Assembly: GCA_011088105.1 (NCBI GenBank)
Contig: JAALKI010000005.1
Coordinates: 1 to 64,000 of the forward strand
DNA: 64,000 bases
Direction: 5' to 3'
DNA from: Nitrospirota bacterium
GTDB lineage: Bacteria; Nitrospirota; Nitrospiria; Nitrospirales; UBA8639
A program made the position numbers and the translations under genes. The notes under the pieces are model-generated. The model saw nothing but the letters and a program-made list of their open reading frames with translations. It ran no database searches and was not told the origin of the DNA. This document shows, in pieces, positions 54,957 through 64,000 of this stretch. Position 1 is the stretch's first letter. Every line of letters begins with the position of its first letter.

Positions 54957-56630
54957 TTAGGTTGTCACGGCTCCTTCGGAGGCTGAAGAGACCTGCCGGG
55001 CATATTTTGCCATGACGCCGCTGGTGTACCTGGGGGGAGGTGGTGACCAATTGGCCAAGCGTTTTTGTAATGCATCATCGGAAAGCGTCACGTTGAGCTG
55101 TCGGTTATTGATATCAAAGGTGATACGGTCGCCATGTTGAAGGGCGGCAATTGGACCGCCTTTGGCCGCTTCTGGGGCAACATGTCCCGCCATCAGTCCA
55201 TGGGTGGCTCCGGAGAATCGGCCATCAGTTAATAAGGCGACTGATTCACCTAAGCCTGCGCCAACAAGGGCTCCAGTGACTCCAAGCATTTCTCGCATGC
55301 CTGGTCCCCCTTGAGGTCCTTCGTATCTGATCACGATGACATCACCTTCCACAATGTCCCCATGTTGAACAGCAGCAAAGGCCTGTTCTTCACAATCGAA
55401 GACTTTGGCGGGTCCTTCATGGAATGTTCTTTCGTGTCCGGCAACTTTGAGTACACACCCGTCAGGGGCCACATTGCCTTTTAAAATGACAAGGCCACCG
55501 GTCGATTTGATAGGGTTTGATGCAGGGTGGAGTACTTGTTGCCCTGGAGTTTCAATTGCACTCGAGGCCTCTTCTTTAATCATTCGAGATGTCACGGTTG
55601 CACAATCACCATTAAGGAATCCGGCATCCAGTAAGCGCTTGGCGACAAGTCTGGTTCCGCCTGCCTGATACAAATCAGCTGCCACGAATTTGCCTCCTGG
55701 TTTGAGGTCGGCTAACAGAGGGGTTCGTCGATTGATAATATCAAAATCTTCGATGTCGAGTGGAATGCCAGCTTCACGCGCAATGGCGAGAAAATGCAAA
55801 ACTGAATTCGTCGATCCGCCAGTCGTGGCTACGGCAGCAATCGCGTTTTCTATGGACTTTCGTGTGACAATGTGTTTCGGGCGGAGATCCTGTCGGAGCA
55901 TGTCCATGACCAAGTGTCCGCATTGTGCCGCGACGATATCTTTTTCAGGATCCAAGGCTGGGACGCCGTTAAAGCCCATGGGCGACATCCCTAAAAATTC
56001 AAAGGCAATGGACATGGTGTTGGCTGTGAATTGTCCACCACAGGCTCCGGCTCCAGGACAGGCATGGTTTTCCAAATCATGGAGTGTGCTGTCATCCAGC
56101 TTGCCTTTGGCATGGGCACCGACGGCTTCGAAGACATCTTGAATGGTCACATCGTGCCCTTGAAAATGACCGGGCATAATTGAGCCACCATAGAGCATCA
56201 ATGATGGTAAGTTGAGGCGAATGAGGGCCATGACGGTTCCGGGAATGGTCTTATCGCATCCAGATAAGGCCACAACGGCATCGAGAAGATGGCCACGGGC
56301 GACAAGTTCAATAGAGTCAGCCACGACTTCTCGGCTAATAAGAGAGGTTTTCATTCCCTCTGTGCCCATACTAATGCCATCGGAAATGACAATGGTATTA
56401 AACTCAAGCGGTGTCCCTCCCGCTGCACGAATACCGGCTTTGACTTTTTCAGCGAGTTCTCGAAGATGAAAATTACACGGAGTAATTTCTGTCCAGGTAT
56501 TGGCGACACCAATCAACGGACGGGAAAGATCCTCATCGGTTAACCCAACGGCTTTTAACATGGCCCGAGCGGGTGCTCGGCCTGGGCCTTCTGTCAACTC
56601 GCGACTTTTGTGTTTCAAGTTCGTCGGCAT
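54957..56630 (-). CDS. ilvD: Dihydroxy-acid dehydratase
   Basis: Iron-sulfur dehydratase of branched-chain amino acid synthesis. It shows [44 protein letters not shown], the [18 protein letters not shown] cluster motif, and [15 protein letters not shown]. The length (about 557) is normal. ATG 56628-56630 has GGAGG seven bases upstream, better than the earlier in-frame start at 56645. Other ilv/leu genes are not nearby. Confidence 0.95.
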   Translation of the reverse strand: MPTNLKHKSRELTEGPGRAPARAMLKAVGLTDEDLSRPLIGVANTWTEITPCNFHLRELAEKVKAGIRAAGGTPLEFNTIVISDGISMGTEGMKTSLISREVVADSIELVARGHLLDAVVALSGCDKTIPGTVMALIRLNLPSLMLYGGSIMPGHFQGHDVTIQDVFEAVGAHAKGKLDDSTLHDLENHACPGAGACGGQFTANTMSIAFEFLGMSPMGFNGVPALDPEKDIVAAQCGHLVMDMLRQDLRPKHIVTRKSIENAIAAVATTGGSTNSVLHFLAIAREAGIPLDIEDFDIINRRTPLLADLKPGGKFVAADLYQAGGTRLVAKRLLDAGFLNGDCATVTSRMIKEEASSAIETPGQQVLHPASNPIKSTGGLVILKGNVAPDGCVLKVAGHERTFHEGPAKVFDCEEQAFAAVQHGDIVEGDVIVIRYEGPQGGPGMREMLGVTGALVGAGLGESVALLTDGRFSGATHGLMAGHVAPEAAKGGPIAALQHGDRITFDINNRQLNVTLSDDALQKRLANWSPPPPRYTSGVMAKYARQVSSASEGAVTT

Positions 56631-56804
56631 TCGTCTGTCCTCCACGTTATCGTAGAAATAGTGAGTAGATACAATTTTAGTTGCCTCATAAAGTGGCAGA
56701 AATGTCTCATAGAAAGGGTAAATCGGTCAAACAGAAAACATTCCAAAATATGCATGATTTTACTATACTAGCGTTGGTTGTCTTTATAAATCTCAAATCA
56801 GAGG

Positions 56805-57140
56805 ATGTGTCTTATGACAACGAATCCATCTCAACCGCAACTGCCTCCTGAAACGTGGTACACGGCAGTCGATTCCGTCAACGTCACCAAGGAAAAATCA
56901 CCGGTGTCGGAAGTCATGAAGACACTCAAGCGTGGGGAGTCGGTCAAAGTGTTGGAAAAAGGGCGAAGTCACTATCAGGTCAAGGTGGACAAAGAGAACA
57001 TTGGTTGGGTGGCTAAGTCAAAGTTGTTGCAAGAAAAACCAAGTGATCGGGCAGAGGCGAGTAGTCGATTGGCTCAGGTCAAGGGGACAAGCTCCATTCT
57101 CCCGAAAGAGTCCAGAACTGGAGGAAGCATCAGAGGATAA
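56805..57140 (+). CDS. SH3-like domain protein, 111 aa
   Basis: A small protein containing one bacterial SH3-type domain (about residues 17-75: VDSVNVTKEKSPVSEVMKTLKRGESVKVLEKG, then IGWVAKSKLL). There is no signal peptide, so it may be cytosolic, unlike most wall-binding SH3b proteins. The C-terminal third is basic and Ser-rich. Function is unknown. Confidence 0.65.
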   Translation: MCLMTTNPSQPQLPPETWYTAVDSVNVTKEKSPVSEVMKTLKRGESVKVLEKGRSHYQVKVDKENIGWVAKSKLLQEKPSDRAEASSRLAQVKGTSSILPKESRTGGSIRG

Positions 57141-57204
57141 TATTTCTCATATCCCCCTCTATTGCGGTCGAAGACAGAGCACCACGGTGCCCAGGACTCA
57201 GGTC

Positions 57205-57251
57205 AACTGCGCATGCAGTTGTAACAGAACGCACCCCGGCTTTAGCCGGGG
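57205..57251. terminator. Two hairpins between converging genes, likely bidirectional terminator
   Basis: AACTGC/GCAGTT (57205-57210/57215-57220, loop GCAT) is followed by CCCCGGC/GCCGGGG (57234-57240/57245-57251, loop TTTA). The second lies 5 bp past the end of the next - strand gene and is followed by T-rich DNA on +. It could stop both transcripts. The CTTTAGCC loop also resembles IS200/IS605-type ends, so a transposon scar is an alternative. Confidence 0.55.
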
Positions 57252-57255
57252 GAAT

Positions 57256-57732
57256 CTATTTTAAGTAAGGCTTCAATGTCTCATACGTTGTACGTATGGT
57301 TAGGCTATCCTGCTCCCACGCTTCAATAAATGGGGTAAAACGAGCTTTCTCGTACCCACCAGGAAACCAGGCACGCATCGCTAATTCGCCGGAGCTGGCC
57401 CAAAAGAAGCGAGCGACCGCCGCGCTGGTAGTCAGTGTATTGACGGCTGTAAGACGAGCCGCATCATTTTGATCAAGAGGCACTCCGGCAAAGACTGACT
57501 GGATGATCAGGCCGTCCAACAATTCGACAAGCACAAAACCAAACTTGGTTGGATGAGTCGCTTTGATCCCTTGATCGACTTTTTCAGATGTATATCCCAA
57601 AAACTCCAAATGTTCGATAATTTTATCCCGTGTGACCTGAGCCTCTGCGGTAGTAACTCCAAACATCACAAGCGAGAGGAGCATGAGGGAAAGAAAGGCT
57701 GGACATCGAGCTACAAGTTGGATGATAGGCAT
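57256..57732 (-). CDS. Exported YbjN-domain-like protein
   Basis: About 158 residues with a signal peptide (LSLMLLSLVMFGVTTAEA). The mature part has TRDKIIEHLEFLGYTSEKVDQ and VLVELLDGLIIQSVFAGVP, resembling the YbjN/CesT-like fold seen in small bacterial sensory or chaperone-type proteins. The start ATG is at 57730-57732; an earlier in-frame start at 57789 would place the signal peptide internally. Function is unknown. Confidence 0.6.
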   Translation of the reverse strand: MPIIQLVARCPAFLSLMLLSLVMFGVTTAEAQVTRDKIIEHLEFLGYTSEKVDQGIKATHPTKFGFVLVELLDGLIIQSVFAGVPLDQNDAARLTAVNTLTTSAAVARFFWASSGELAMRAWFPGGYEKARFTPFIEAWEQDSLTIRTTYETLKPYLK

Positions 57733-57842
57733 GTGCACTCTCCATGTTGCTGTTATGGGCTGTCTAAGCATTCCATCTATTACGTACAATTAGAATACGG
57801 CGGTGTTTTAAAGAGTATGGTAGGTGATTAAGTGAGGCTCAA

Positions 57843-58982
57843 TCATTTGGTTAGGTAGAGTGAGAGATCCTTGTCCATGTGATACATCTTCTGTCGTACG
57901 GCTGTCAGGCAGGTTGTTTTATTGGATTCCTGTAACCCCTCACAGACTTGGGATGCGCGTTTTTCATGAAATTTTGCCATTCGTTCCATGGCGCCTTCAA
58001 TACACATCATTTCTTCATCTTCTTGAAGTCCAAGACACACCTGTCGAAGCTGAACTTTTCCTGCAACGATCAAGGGCATGTGGGCGTTCCCTAGTCCATG
58101 GAAGCAACCAAGACGGAACGGATGAGCGAGAGTGGCACACTGCTTCTTGAGTGACGCCAGAGGCCGTCTCGCTTCATAATGTCTCCGAACCACGTGAACC
58201 ATTTTATAGCGTGCACAGGCGGCTGAGTAATCATATCGATCACATGGATAAAATGTTTCCTTAATCTTTGCGTCTGTTGGATCGTTTTCCGTCACATATT
58301 CCATGTATACGCCAGTCGCACAATAATAGATCATGCTCGATTTCTCAAATTCTGTGCAAGTCTCAAGCGCTTCGGGAATTTGATAGTTTGTAAGAAACAT
58401 GAGTGCATGCCCAACGCCATGGGCACAGTCTCCTGGAGAATAGGAGGCGGTCATCACCGGATTTTGGAAACACAGATCGTTGATGACTGGATGAAGCGCA
58501 CGTTTGTTGAGGCCTTGACCATTCGTCTGGCCTATGGTGGCAAAGGCTTCCATCAGGATCCCATGCATGCATCCTGAGTGGCAGCGATCTTCACAAATGC
58601 GGAGTCCTCTGCTGATGTCATGGACATGGCTAAAGATGACTTTACCAAGATCATGAGCTTCTGAATGACAACGAGGCCAGAGAGTTTCGATAGAATCCAA
58701 GATCCCATTGGCTCCAATAACTAGAATATAATGCTCAAATAAATGACGTTTCTGGTTGCCAACGGCCTTGAGAGCGTGATGAAATTTCCTCCGTTGTTCT
58801 ATAACTGTCTGGGGTTCGATAAAGAGAGGTGAGGAGAACGAAGAACTTGGAGTCGTGACGCCAATACCTTGTCTATGTTGGCTGTCCCGAAATGTTCCGT
58901 GGCATGAAGAAGAAAAAAAGCAACGAGAAGTGAGATGAGGAAGTACCGAGCGTTGGTACATAGGGAATAATGAGGCATACAC
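57843..58982 (-). CDS. Cys/His-rich protein with repeated CxHG-type motifs, N-terminus probably frameshifted
   Basis: No family is recognised. The mature part (about 300 residues) holds recurrent Cys-His-Gly motifs: RCHSEAHDLGK, CEDRCHSGCMHG, CAHGVGHAL, YYCATGV, CFHGLGNAH, plus further Cys pairs. This pattern suggests metal or disulfide binding. In the coded frame the first 50 residues are not signal-like. The neighbouring frame from ATG 58978 reads a good signal peptide (YFLISLLVAFFLL) up to an A7 run (58913-58919, + strand). One extra base in that run would join the two. It is next to FecR, same strand. Confidence 0.65.
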   Translation of the reverse strand: MYASLFPMYQRSVLPHLTSRCFFSSSCHGTFRDSQHRQGIGVTTPSSSFSSPLFIEPQTVIEQRRKFHHALKAVGNQKRHLFEHYILVIGANGILDSIETLWPRCHSEAHDLGKVIFSHVHDISRGLRICEDRCHSGCMHGILMEAFATIGQTNGQGLNKRALHPVINDLCFQNPVMTASYSPGDCAHGVGHALMFLTNYQIPEALETCTEFEKSSMIYYCATGVYMEYVTENDPTDAKIKETFYPCDRYDYSAACARYKMVHVVRRHYEARRPLASLKKQCATLAHPFRLGCFHGLGNAHMPLIVAGKVQLRQVCLGLQEDEEMMCIEGAMERMAKFHEKRASQVCEGLQESNKTTCLTAVRQKMYHMDKDLSLYLTK

Positions 58983-59008
58983 TGAAAGGGTACGTGCTGG
59001 CTATGGAT

Positions 59009-60033
59009 CTAGGGGGAACTAAGATTAACTGTATTGCCGACTCCATCAACAACAAGAAGGGCTTCTTGGTTGGGGTCAAAGTTAACCGTGTTGCCTGAAC
59101 TTCCTGGAAAAGGATCATACGATGGTGAGATATTAATCGCATTATTGGTGGGAGTGGCTCCGTTTGCGAAAAAAATTGTGACGTCTTGACCAAACGTTGT
59201 GCAATCATCTCTTGGGCACCTGGAGGGGTGATGAGATGTTGAGGCTCAAGCTGAATATCTTGGGTCCGACACGAGACGGGCGAGGCGGCGGTTGGTTGTC
59301 CAATGGTTCCGCCCGTGACCTGAACCATCTGGCCGGCTTCCACCGTCACCGGGGCGAGCCCCGGTATTTGTGAAATCACTTCCACACTGCCTTCCACGAC
59401 GTGGATGGTTTCTTGTCCCGGACTTGTTGGGCCAAGAGCTTGAACCCGCAACGATTTCGCGGAAGACGGTGAACCAGGAAATGCTGTGAGGACTGGTCGG
59501 GCCTGGGGCTGACGGTTGGTTGGCTTGGCCTGCTCCGAACCGGGCGCCACCTGAATCTGTAGCAGCGTGTTGGGTTGCGCAATGATGGTCGTGGTGGGAG
59601 TGCGCATGGTTACCGGCGCGTTCGTCTGATTCCCTTTTGCTTGACATGCGATGCACGTTCGTCCACTGAGGAGGTTGACGACTTGTGGCAGGTCTGGCTC
59701 TTCCGTGATCATGACCTCTGACGACTCCTGAAGAGTGACTAAGGCCGCATCCCCGACGAGCATGCCGAGCATGGCTTGGGCTCCCGTGCGAATACGGTCT
59801 CCATAGACCACAGGGCCCTTGAACACGGCACGATCAACCTGCTGTGGGCGATCGGCTCGCACGATCGTCGCCTCCCCGTTGACGCTGGAGACTAGCCCGA
59901 CCGAACCGCCGTCCGGTTGCGAACGAGATTGAGCGAGCCCGGTCATGGGGACTGTGGCAACGAATAGCCCTTGCATGATGCCTATCATCAGGAACAAGAG
60001 CATCCGAAGCGAGAAGGTGTGCGCGGTGATCAT
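59009..60033 (-). pseudogene. FecR-domain exported protein, frameshifted near its C-terminus
   Basis: A signal peptide (LLFLMIGIMQGLFVATVPMTGLA) is followed by a FecR-type domain (ATIVRADRPQQVDRAVFKGPVVYGDRIRTGAQAMLGM, LLSGRTCIAC), a Pro/Ala/Gln-rich linker and a second beta segment (VVEGSVEVISQIPGLAPVTVEAGQMVQVT). Past an A7 run (59169-59175, + strand) the reading frame becomes nonsense, while the shifted frame gives FFANGATPTNNAINISPSY to a stop at 59009. One extra base repairs it. Unshifted, it would read into the next gene and end at 58873. Confidence 0.75.
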
Positions 60034-60215
60034 GAATAATAGATGAATCTTGGTAATGGAAACGCTTCCCCGGGATCAAACGTGCATTCGTTCATTAACC
60101 TGTTGATAATTCTTGGCTTTTTTAGTAGTTTTGTCAAGTCGTTTTAATTCTTTTCGAATCATAATCCCTATATTCGGAGAGGAGAAGAAGGGCCGAGGAA
60201 AGAAAGGTCAGAGTC
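60034..60215. promoter_or_regulatory. Divergent intergenic region of the FecR and TPR-barrel genes
   Basis: 182 bp separates two divergently read genes, so promoters for both must lie here. No consensus was clear. An AT-rich stretch is at about 60100-60160, and GGAGAGGAGAAG precedes the + strand gene at a distance. Confidence 0.35.
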
Positions 60216-61848
60216 ATGACCCATACGAAGGGACACTCGGTGATTCGAGCTATTGCGATTCTTCTCGTTGTCTTTCTGCTCTTCCCCCCCTGGCTTGTCG
60301 CTGTGTCGGCGCAACAAGCCGAAGCCGAAATCCTCTTGGCTCAAGCCACGGTGGCGTATGAAGAGGCGCGCTATGAGAAGGCGCGGGCGCTGCTTGAACG
60401 GGCCAAGACGTTAGATCCGCAGAATGCGCGAGTGTTCTACTATGCCGGACTGACCTTGCTGGCACTCAAGCAACCAGCGCTGGCTGTTGCCCAGCTCACG
60501 ATTGCGCACGAACTTCGTCCGAACGATCTCTTTATTCGGTTTCAGTTAGGCGTGGCCTATTTCGCTTTAGAATCCTACGACCGGGCGGCCCCGTTGCTCT
60601 TTGAGGTCTTTGATGAACAGCCCCAATTAGATGGTCTTGGATTTTATGTAGGTTTTTTGCGGTATCGAGCCAAGGCGTATGATGCGGCCCTCAAGGCATT
60701 TGACGTAGGCCAAACCGCCGATACTGAGATGCAACAACTGACCCGTTTCTATCGAGGGTTGACACTGGGGGTGCTGGGACTGCCTGACCAAGCGCTTGTC
60801 GAATTAGAGGAGATTCTCAAAAGTGAGGCGGTGTCACCCGTGACGTCAGGGGCGATCCGCCTTCGAGATACTCTGAGCGCTGGGCGAGTGAAACAAGAAG
60901 AGGCCAAACGGTTTCATTTCCAGGTGAGCCTTGGTGGGGTCTATGATGACAATGTGGCGGTAAACCCGGATTCAAGTAATAATTCACTGGCGAGGCAACT
61001 TCGGGAGCGATCGACGAATTCTCCAGGTTTGCTGGCTTCGATGCTGGCGGAATATGCGTGGTTGCGTCAGGGCCCGTGGGAATCACGGGTTCGGTATTCC
61101 TTTTTTCAGACACTCAATACGGAAGGCAATCTTTCTCGGTTTAATATTCAGGACCACCTTGGAGGGATCAATGGATTTTATCGAGGCGTTGTTGCCCAGT
61201 TACCCTATCAACTGGCCCTGGATTACACGTTTGATTACCTGTTCTTAGATCAGGCTGCCTTTCTCACCCGACATACGCCCACCGCTTCCGTAACGGTTGT
61301 GCCCCCAGCCTTCAAGGTTCCCGTGCTTGGTGACGTGGGCAATCTCACCAGCGTGCTGGTCCGGTATCAAGTGAAGGAGTTCTTACGGGAAGTTGGTGAT
61401 GATGACCCACGGTTTCAATCTGACATTCGCGATGCGTTGAATATCATGACGGGGGTCACGCACGCGTTTCGTTTTGCGCAAGACCAGCACTTGGTCCGGA
61501 TCGGCTATCAGTACGATAACGAAAATGCGGAAGGCACCAACTTTGTCTTATTTTGGTCACCGTTTACTCACCGGTGGTCAAGTGACGTTGCCATGGGGGG
61601 GTATCCGGGTACGGTACGACTACGATGTTCATTGGCGTGATTACAGTGATGCACGCAACAGGACGGCTTTGGTTAGCGGGCCCTTTCGTGAGGATACGCA
61701 ACAGACCCACCTGGTGCGAGTCGAAAAACCGTTTCCGTATGATGTCACCCTGACGACCCAATATCAGCGTATTCTCAATGATTCCAATTTGGCTGTCTTC
61801 GATTACACGAAAAATGTGTTCTCGGTTATTCTGACGTGGACCTATTAG
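60216..61848 (+). pseudogene. TPR / outer-membrane beta-barrel protein, frameshifted
   Basis: A signal peptide (AIAILLVVFLLFPPWLVAVSAQQ) precedes TPR-like repeats (about residues 30-220: YEEARYEKARALLERAKTLDPQNARVFYYAG). Then comes a region typical of an outer-membrane barrel, with alternating aromatic strands (FQVSLGGVYDDNVAVNPD, ESRVRYSFFQTL). At a G7 run (61590-61596) the frame ends early at 61640. In the next frame IRVRYDYDVHWRDYSDARN...FSVILTWTY continues to 61848 and ends in an aromatic, as barrels do. Six G would restore one protein of about 540 residues. Surface exposure is likely; a SLAM-like role is possible. Confidence 0.75.
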
Positions 61849-61907
61849 CCAGCCGCCGTCGGTGTTTAGCTATCGATCTATGGGTACATCACGAATCGAT
61901 AGTTCGG

Positions 61908-64000
61908 TTATTCCGTGACTGCTACGGGAAAGTCCTGAATGGTTTGGGGCTTCGTGGTGGTAGGTGTTTGTTGCCCTTTGGTCAAGGCCTTCACACGCTC
62001 CGAGAGATAGAGGTCTAGCATGTTGATGGTAACCGTGCCTGTTCCGCGATAGTCTGCTCCCCCCGTCAGTCCTTCCACGAGAGCTTTGGTAAAGGCGCCA
62101 TTTCCCCATGTTGGATCTTCGAGTGCATACTGTCGCCCTGTCGATGAGGCAAACACGACAGCCCCGTTTTCAGCACTGCTGAGTTCGTTGACCAGCGCAT
62201 TGATATCCGCAACACCCCGTCGCACACCCATAATATTTCCCGCATGACAGGTATCCACAAACAAGAGTGTTTTGCCGGAAAGTGCGGCGACCGTGTTTTT
62301 GATGTCAGAAAAGGGCAGACTTGTTCGTCGCAAGCGGTCAGTGTCGGCGTTTACAGTTAGAAAGTAGTAAATCCCTCCTTTATCATTCACGCCATGTCCA
62401 GCAAAAAAGAGGATGGCGACATCTTTGCTTGTTGTCTCGCGATCAATCCAATCCAATCCATCCAGGATGTTTCCTTTTGTTGCTTGGGCATCGATCAGGG
62501 TTTTGGCTACGACTTCACGGTAGAGTCCTCCAGCTTGATGCTGAAGCGCTTTTGCAAATGCCTGTGCGTCTTGCCCTGGAAAACAAAGGGACAATGCCGG
62601 ATCGTTGTATTGACTCATGCCGACGGCTAGGACATAGAGTTTTGGTTTGATGGGGAAAGCCTCATGCTTGCGCCAACGTAGATGCACAGTGGCCGGATGG
62701 CTTTTCCCCCAGCGATGCTGGGCGACAAGAGAGATTTCACAGTCCCGTTTTGGGATCTGTACATGGAGTTCGTGTACAAGCCGGCCAGTTGAGACTTTGC
62801 CTGCCACACGGAGTCCGCGTGGTGTTGGTGCCGAACGACCATCGACCAGCACTGTGACTTCTGCCTTCGGTACTCCGGGCGGGGTGATCACCATATATCG
62901 GACTGTGATATCTGGTGATGAAACCATTTCTCCTTCAGGAGGTGAAAGAATTGTTACGATGGGAGAAATTTGTTTGAATGCTTGCTCTGTTATTTCCATT
63001 AGATGCTGAAGGCTTCTGTATAGCCCTACCTGGTTGGGTGGGAAATCTTGCTGGATGGTCAACTGATATGGTGGATAACTGGTGTCGCTCGACTTTTAGT
63101 CGTTCCTGCTCAGCTTTCAGAATTTCTTGTTGTTTGCGTTTCAATTCTTCCTGGCCAGCTCGTTGCTGGGGTTGTTCGATTTCCTTTGTGAGTGCCTCAA
63201 TCCGCTGCTGCATTTGTTCTTCCATACGACGCAATCCCGTCATCAGATGCTTCCGTTCTTTCTCAATGCGCTCGTGCTTTTCAGTCTTTGGAGGAATTTG
63301 ATTCGGATTGTACGTGATGACCTGCGCTTTTTGCCGTGCTTCTTCGTTAGCAAGACGAATTGCCTGTTGTTCATCCCAACTTTCAGTGAGTTTGGCGATG
63401 ACGTCTGGTCGATAAGAAACGGTCCGGAATTGCGCAATTGGGAAAAAATCGGCTGCTGTGTCCGGCCCGTAATTTTTATGCCATCCGATGAAATTATCGG
63501 CTCCTGGAGCAGCATCGTAATAGCCAGATGGTGTCCAGAGAACCCAACGGCGCTGGTCGGGATGGGGGAAGAGCGCGAGTATCTCTTGGCCATCGGTCAT
63601 TCGATACCATCGAATGGTGCCATCGCCTAGTGTGACCACGGCCACACGACCGTCTTGTGCAACATTGATCGACCAAGCATCACCTGAAATGGGCGTTGCC
63701 CACAGTTCCTGTCTGTATTGGTCAAAGAGGCGAAGAGACCATGCTGTTCCCACCAGAATAGCCTGATGATCCGGCGTTATGGCAAAGCCCCGAGCGATTT
63801 CGCCTCGATCCAAAGGAATTGCATGGCCGTTGAGCGTTGGTGGAGACGTTGCTGTTGAGACTTGGGGTGTTGACCAGCCCTGTACGGTAAGTGTTGAGGA
63901 AGTGGTGATTGGAGGAATCAGGGAATGTACAAGGCCTGCTGATTCAAGCAAGCGGCTCGTGATTGAAAAAGTAGTCGGCTGCTTACCCCATTGTTGAGAA
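61908..64000 (-). pseudogene. WD40-caspase (peptidase C14) protein, frameshifted and partial
   Basis: One gene in two frames. The 5' part (64000 to about 62940) runs in from beyond the window edge and holds the last WD40-type repeat(s) (IRWYRMTDGQEIL, DQRRWVLWTPSGYYDAAPG), a conserved GWHKNYG...FRTVSYRPD block and a Lys/Glu/Gln coiled coil. The 3' part (from about 63062) holds an Ig-like segment and a caspase domain with His in LFFAGHGVND and Cys in FVDTCHAG. The frame changes between about 62940 and 63090. The joined order WD40-linker-caspase is a known bacterial arrangement. No signal peptide is seen in the visible part. Confidence 0.8.

Noticed and set aside
1-64000. CRISPR arrays, tRNA and rRNA genes
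   Set aside because: No regularly spaced repeats, and no tRNA T-loop/acceptor pairs or rRNA-like stretches were recognised on reading the intergenic spaces.

Overview
The window is a bacterial chromosome segment of roughly 50% G+C. The gene set (a complete dcw cluster running on into pgeF/yggS/yggT/divIVA, RNase Y, separate ScpA/ScpB, a fused glycine/sarcosine/dimethylglycine N-methyltransferase, KamA, a large two-domain dCTP deaminase, and a FecR/TPR-barrel/caspase module) best fits a member of Nitrospirota close to Nitrospira. The moderate G+C and de novo glycine betaine synthesis would suit a marine or salt-tolerant lineage. This placement is an inference from gene content; no marker gene was compared. 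I saw no rRNA, tRNA or CRISPR array.

Layout. 1-0.8 kb: the end of an unknown gene, then a REP-associated tyrosine transposase (RAYT) bounded by a perfect 21-bp inverted repeat. 0.95-5 kb: a DUF488 gene broken by a 5-bp tandem duplication, asnS, and a large KAP NTPase fused to a formylglycine-generating-enzyme (C-lectin-like) domain. 5.5-26.9 kb: a strong sigma70-type promoter followed by the division and cell wall operon rsmH-ftsL-ftsI-murE-murF-mraY-murD-ftsW-murG-murC-murB-ddl-ftsQ-ftsA-ftsZ-pgeF-yggS-yggT-divIVA, with a serine hydrolase at its end. All genes are on the + strand with short gaps or overlaps. mraZ is absent. Together these genes make UDP-MurNAc-pentapeptide, lipid I and lipid II, and assemble the Z-ring and septal synthase.

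26.9-33.5 kb: two unknown genes on the - strand, a charge-bipolar low-complexity protein, a 1-Cys peroxiredoxin, a pentapeptide-like membrane protein, scpA-scpB behind a good promoter, and a slipin. 33.8-42.2 kb: a lytic transglycosylase, a zapB-like/zapA pair, a 566-bp gene-free stretch, rny, a YmdB-type phosphoesterase, xseA-xseB and tlyA. 42.3-57.7 kb: metabolic genes, mostly on the - strand: rhodanese, the betaine-forming methyltransferase (+), lipB (+), an SDR, two glycosyltransferases of the type found with arsenosugar genes, a membrane protein, a run ATP-grasp-like/glutaredoxin/kamA/dcd, exported MsrB, a methyltransferase (+), an exported ATP-dependent DNA ligase, ilvD, an SH3-like protein (+) and a YbjN-like protein.

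57.8-64 kb: an accessory locus with a Cys/His-rich exported protein, a FecR-domain protein, a TPR/outer-membrane barrel protein and a WD40-caspase protein that runs off the right edge. Three of these four are clearly split by frame changes and the fourth probably is. Three of the frame changes fall at runs of seven identical bases, whereas the core genes to the left are intact. Sequencing error, phase variation and gene decay are all possible. The most interesting items are this disrupted locus, the KAP-FGE fusion, the kamA/ATP-grasp run, the Cys/His-rich protein and a duplicated C-terminal peptide in FtsZ.
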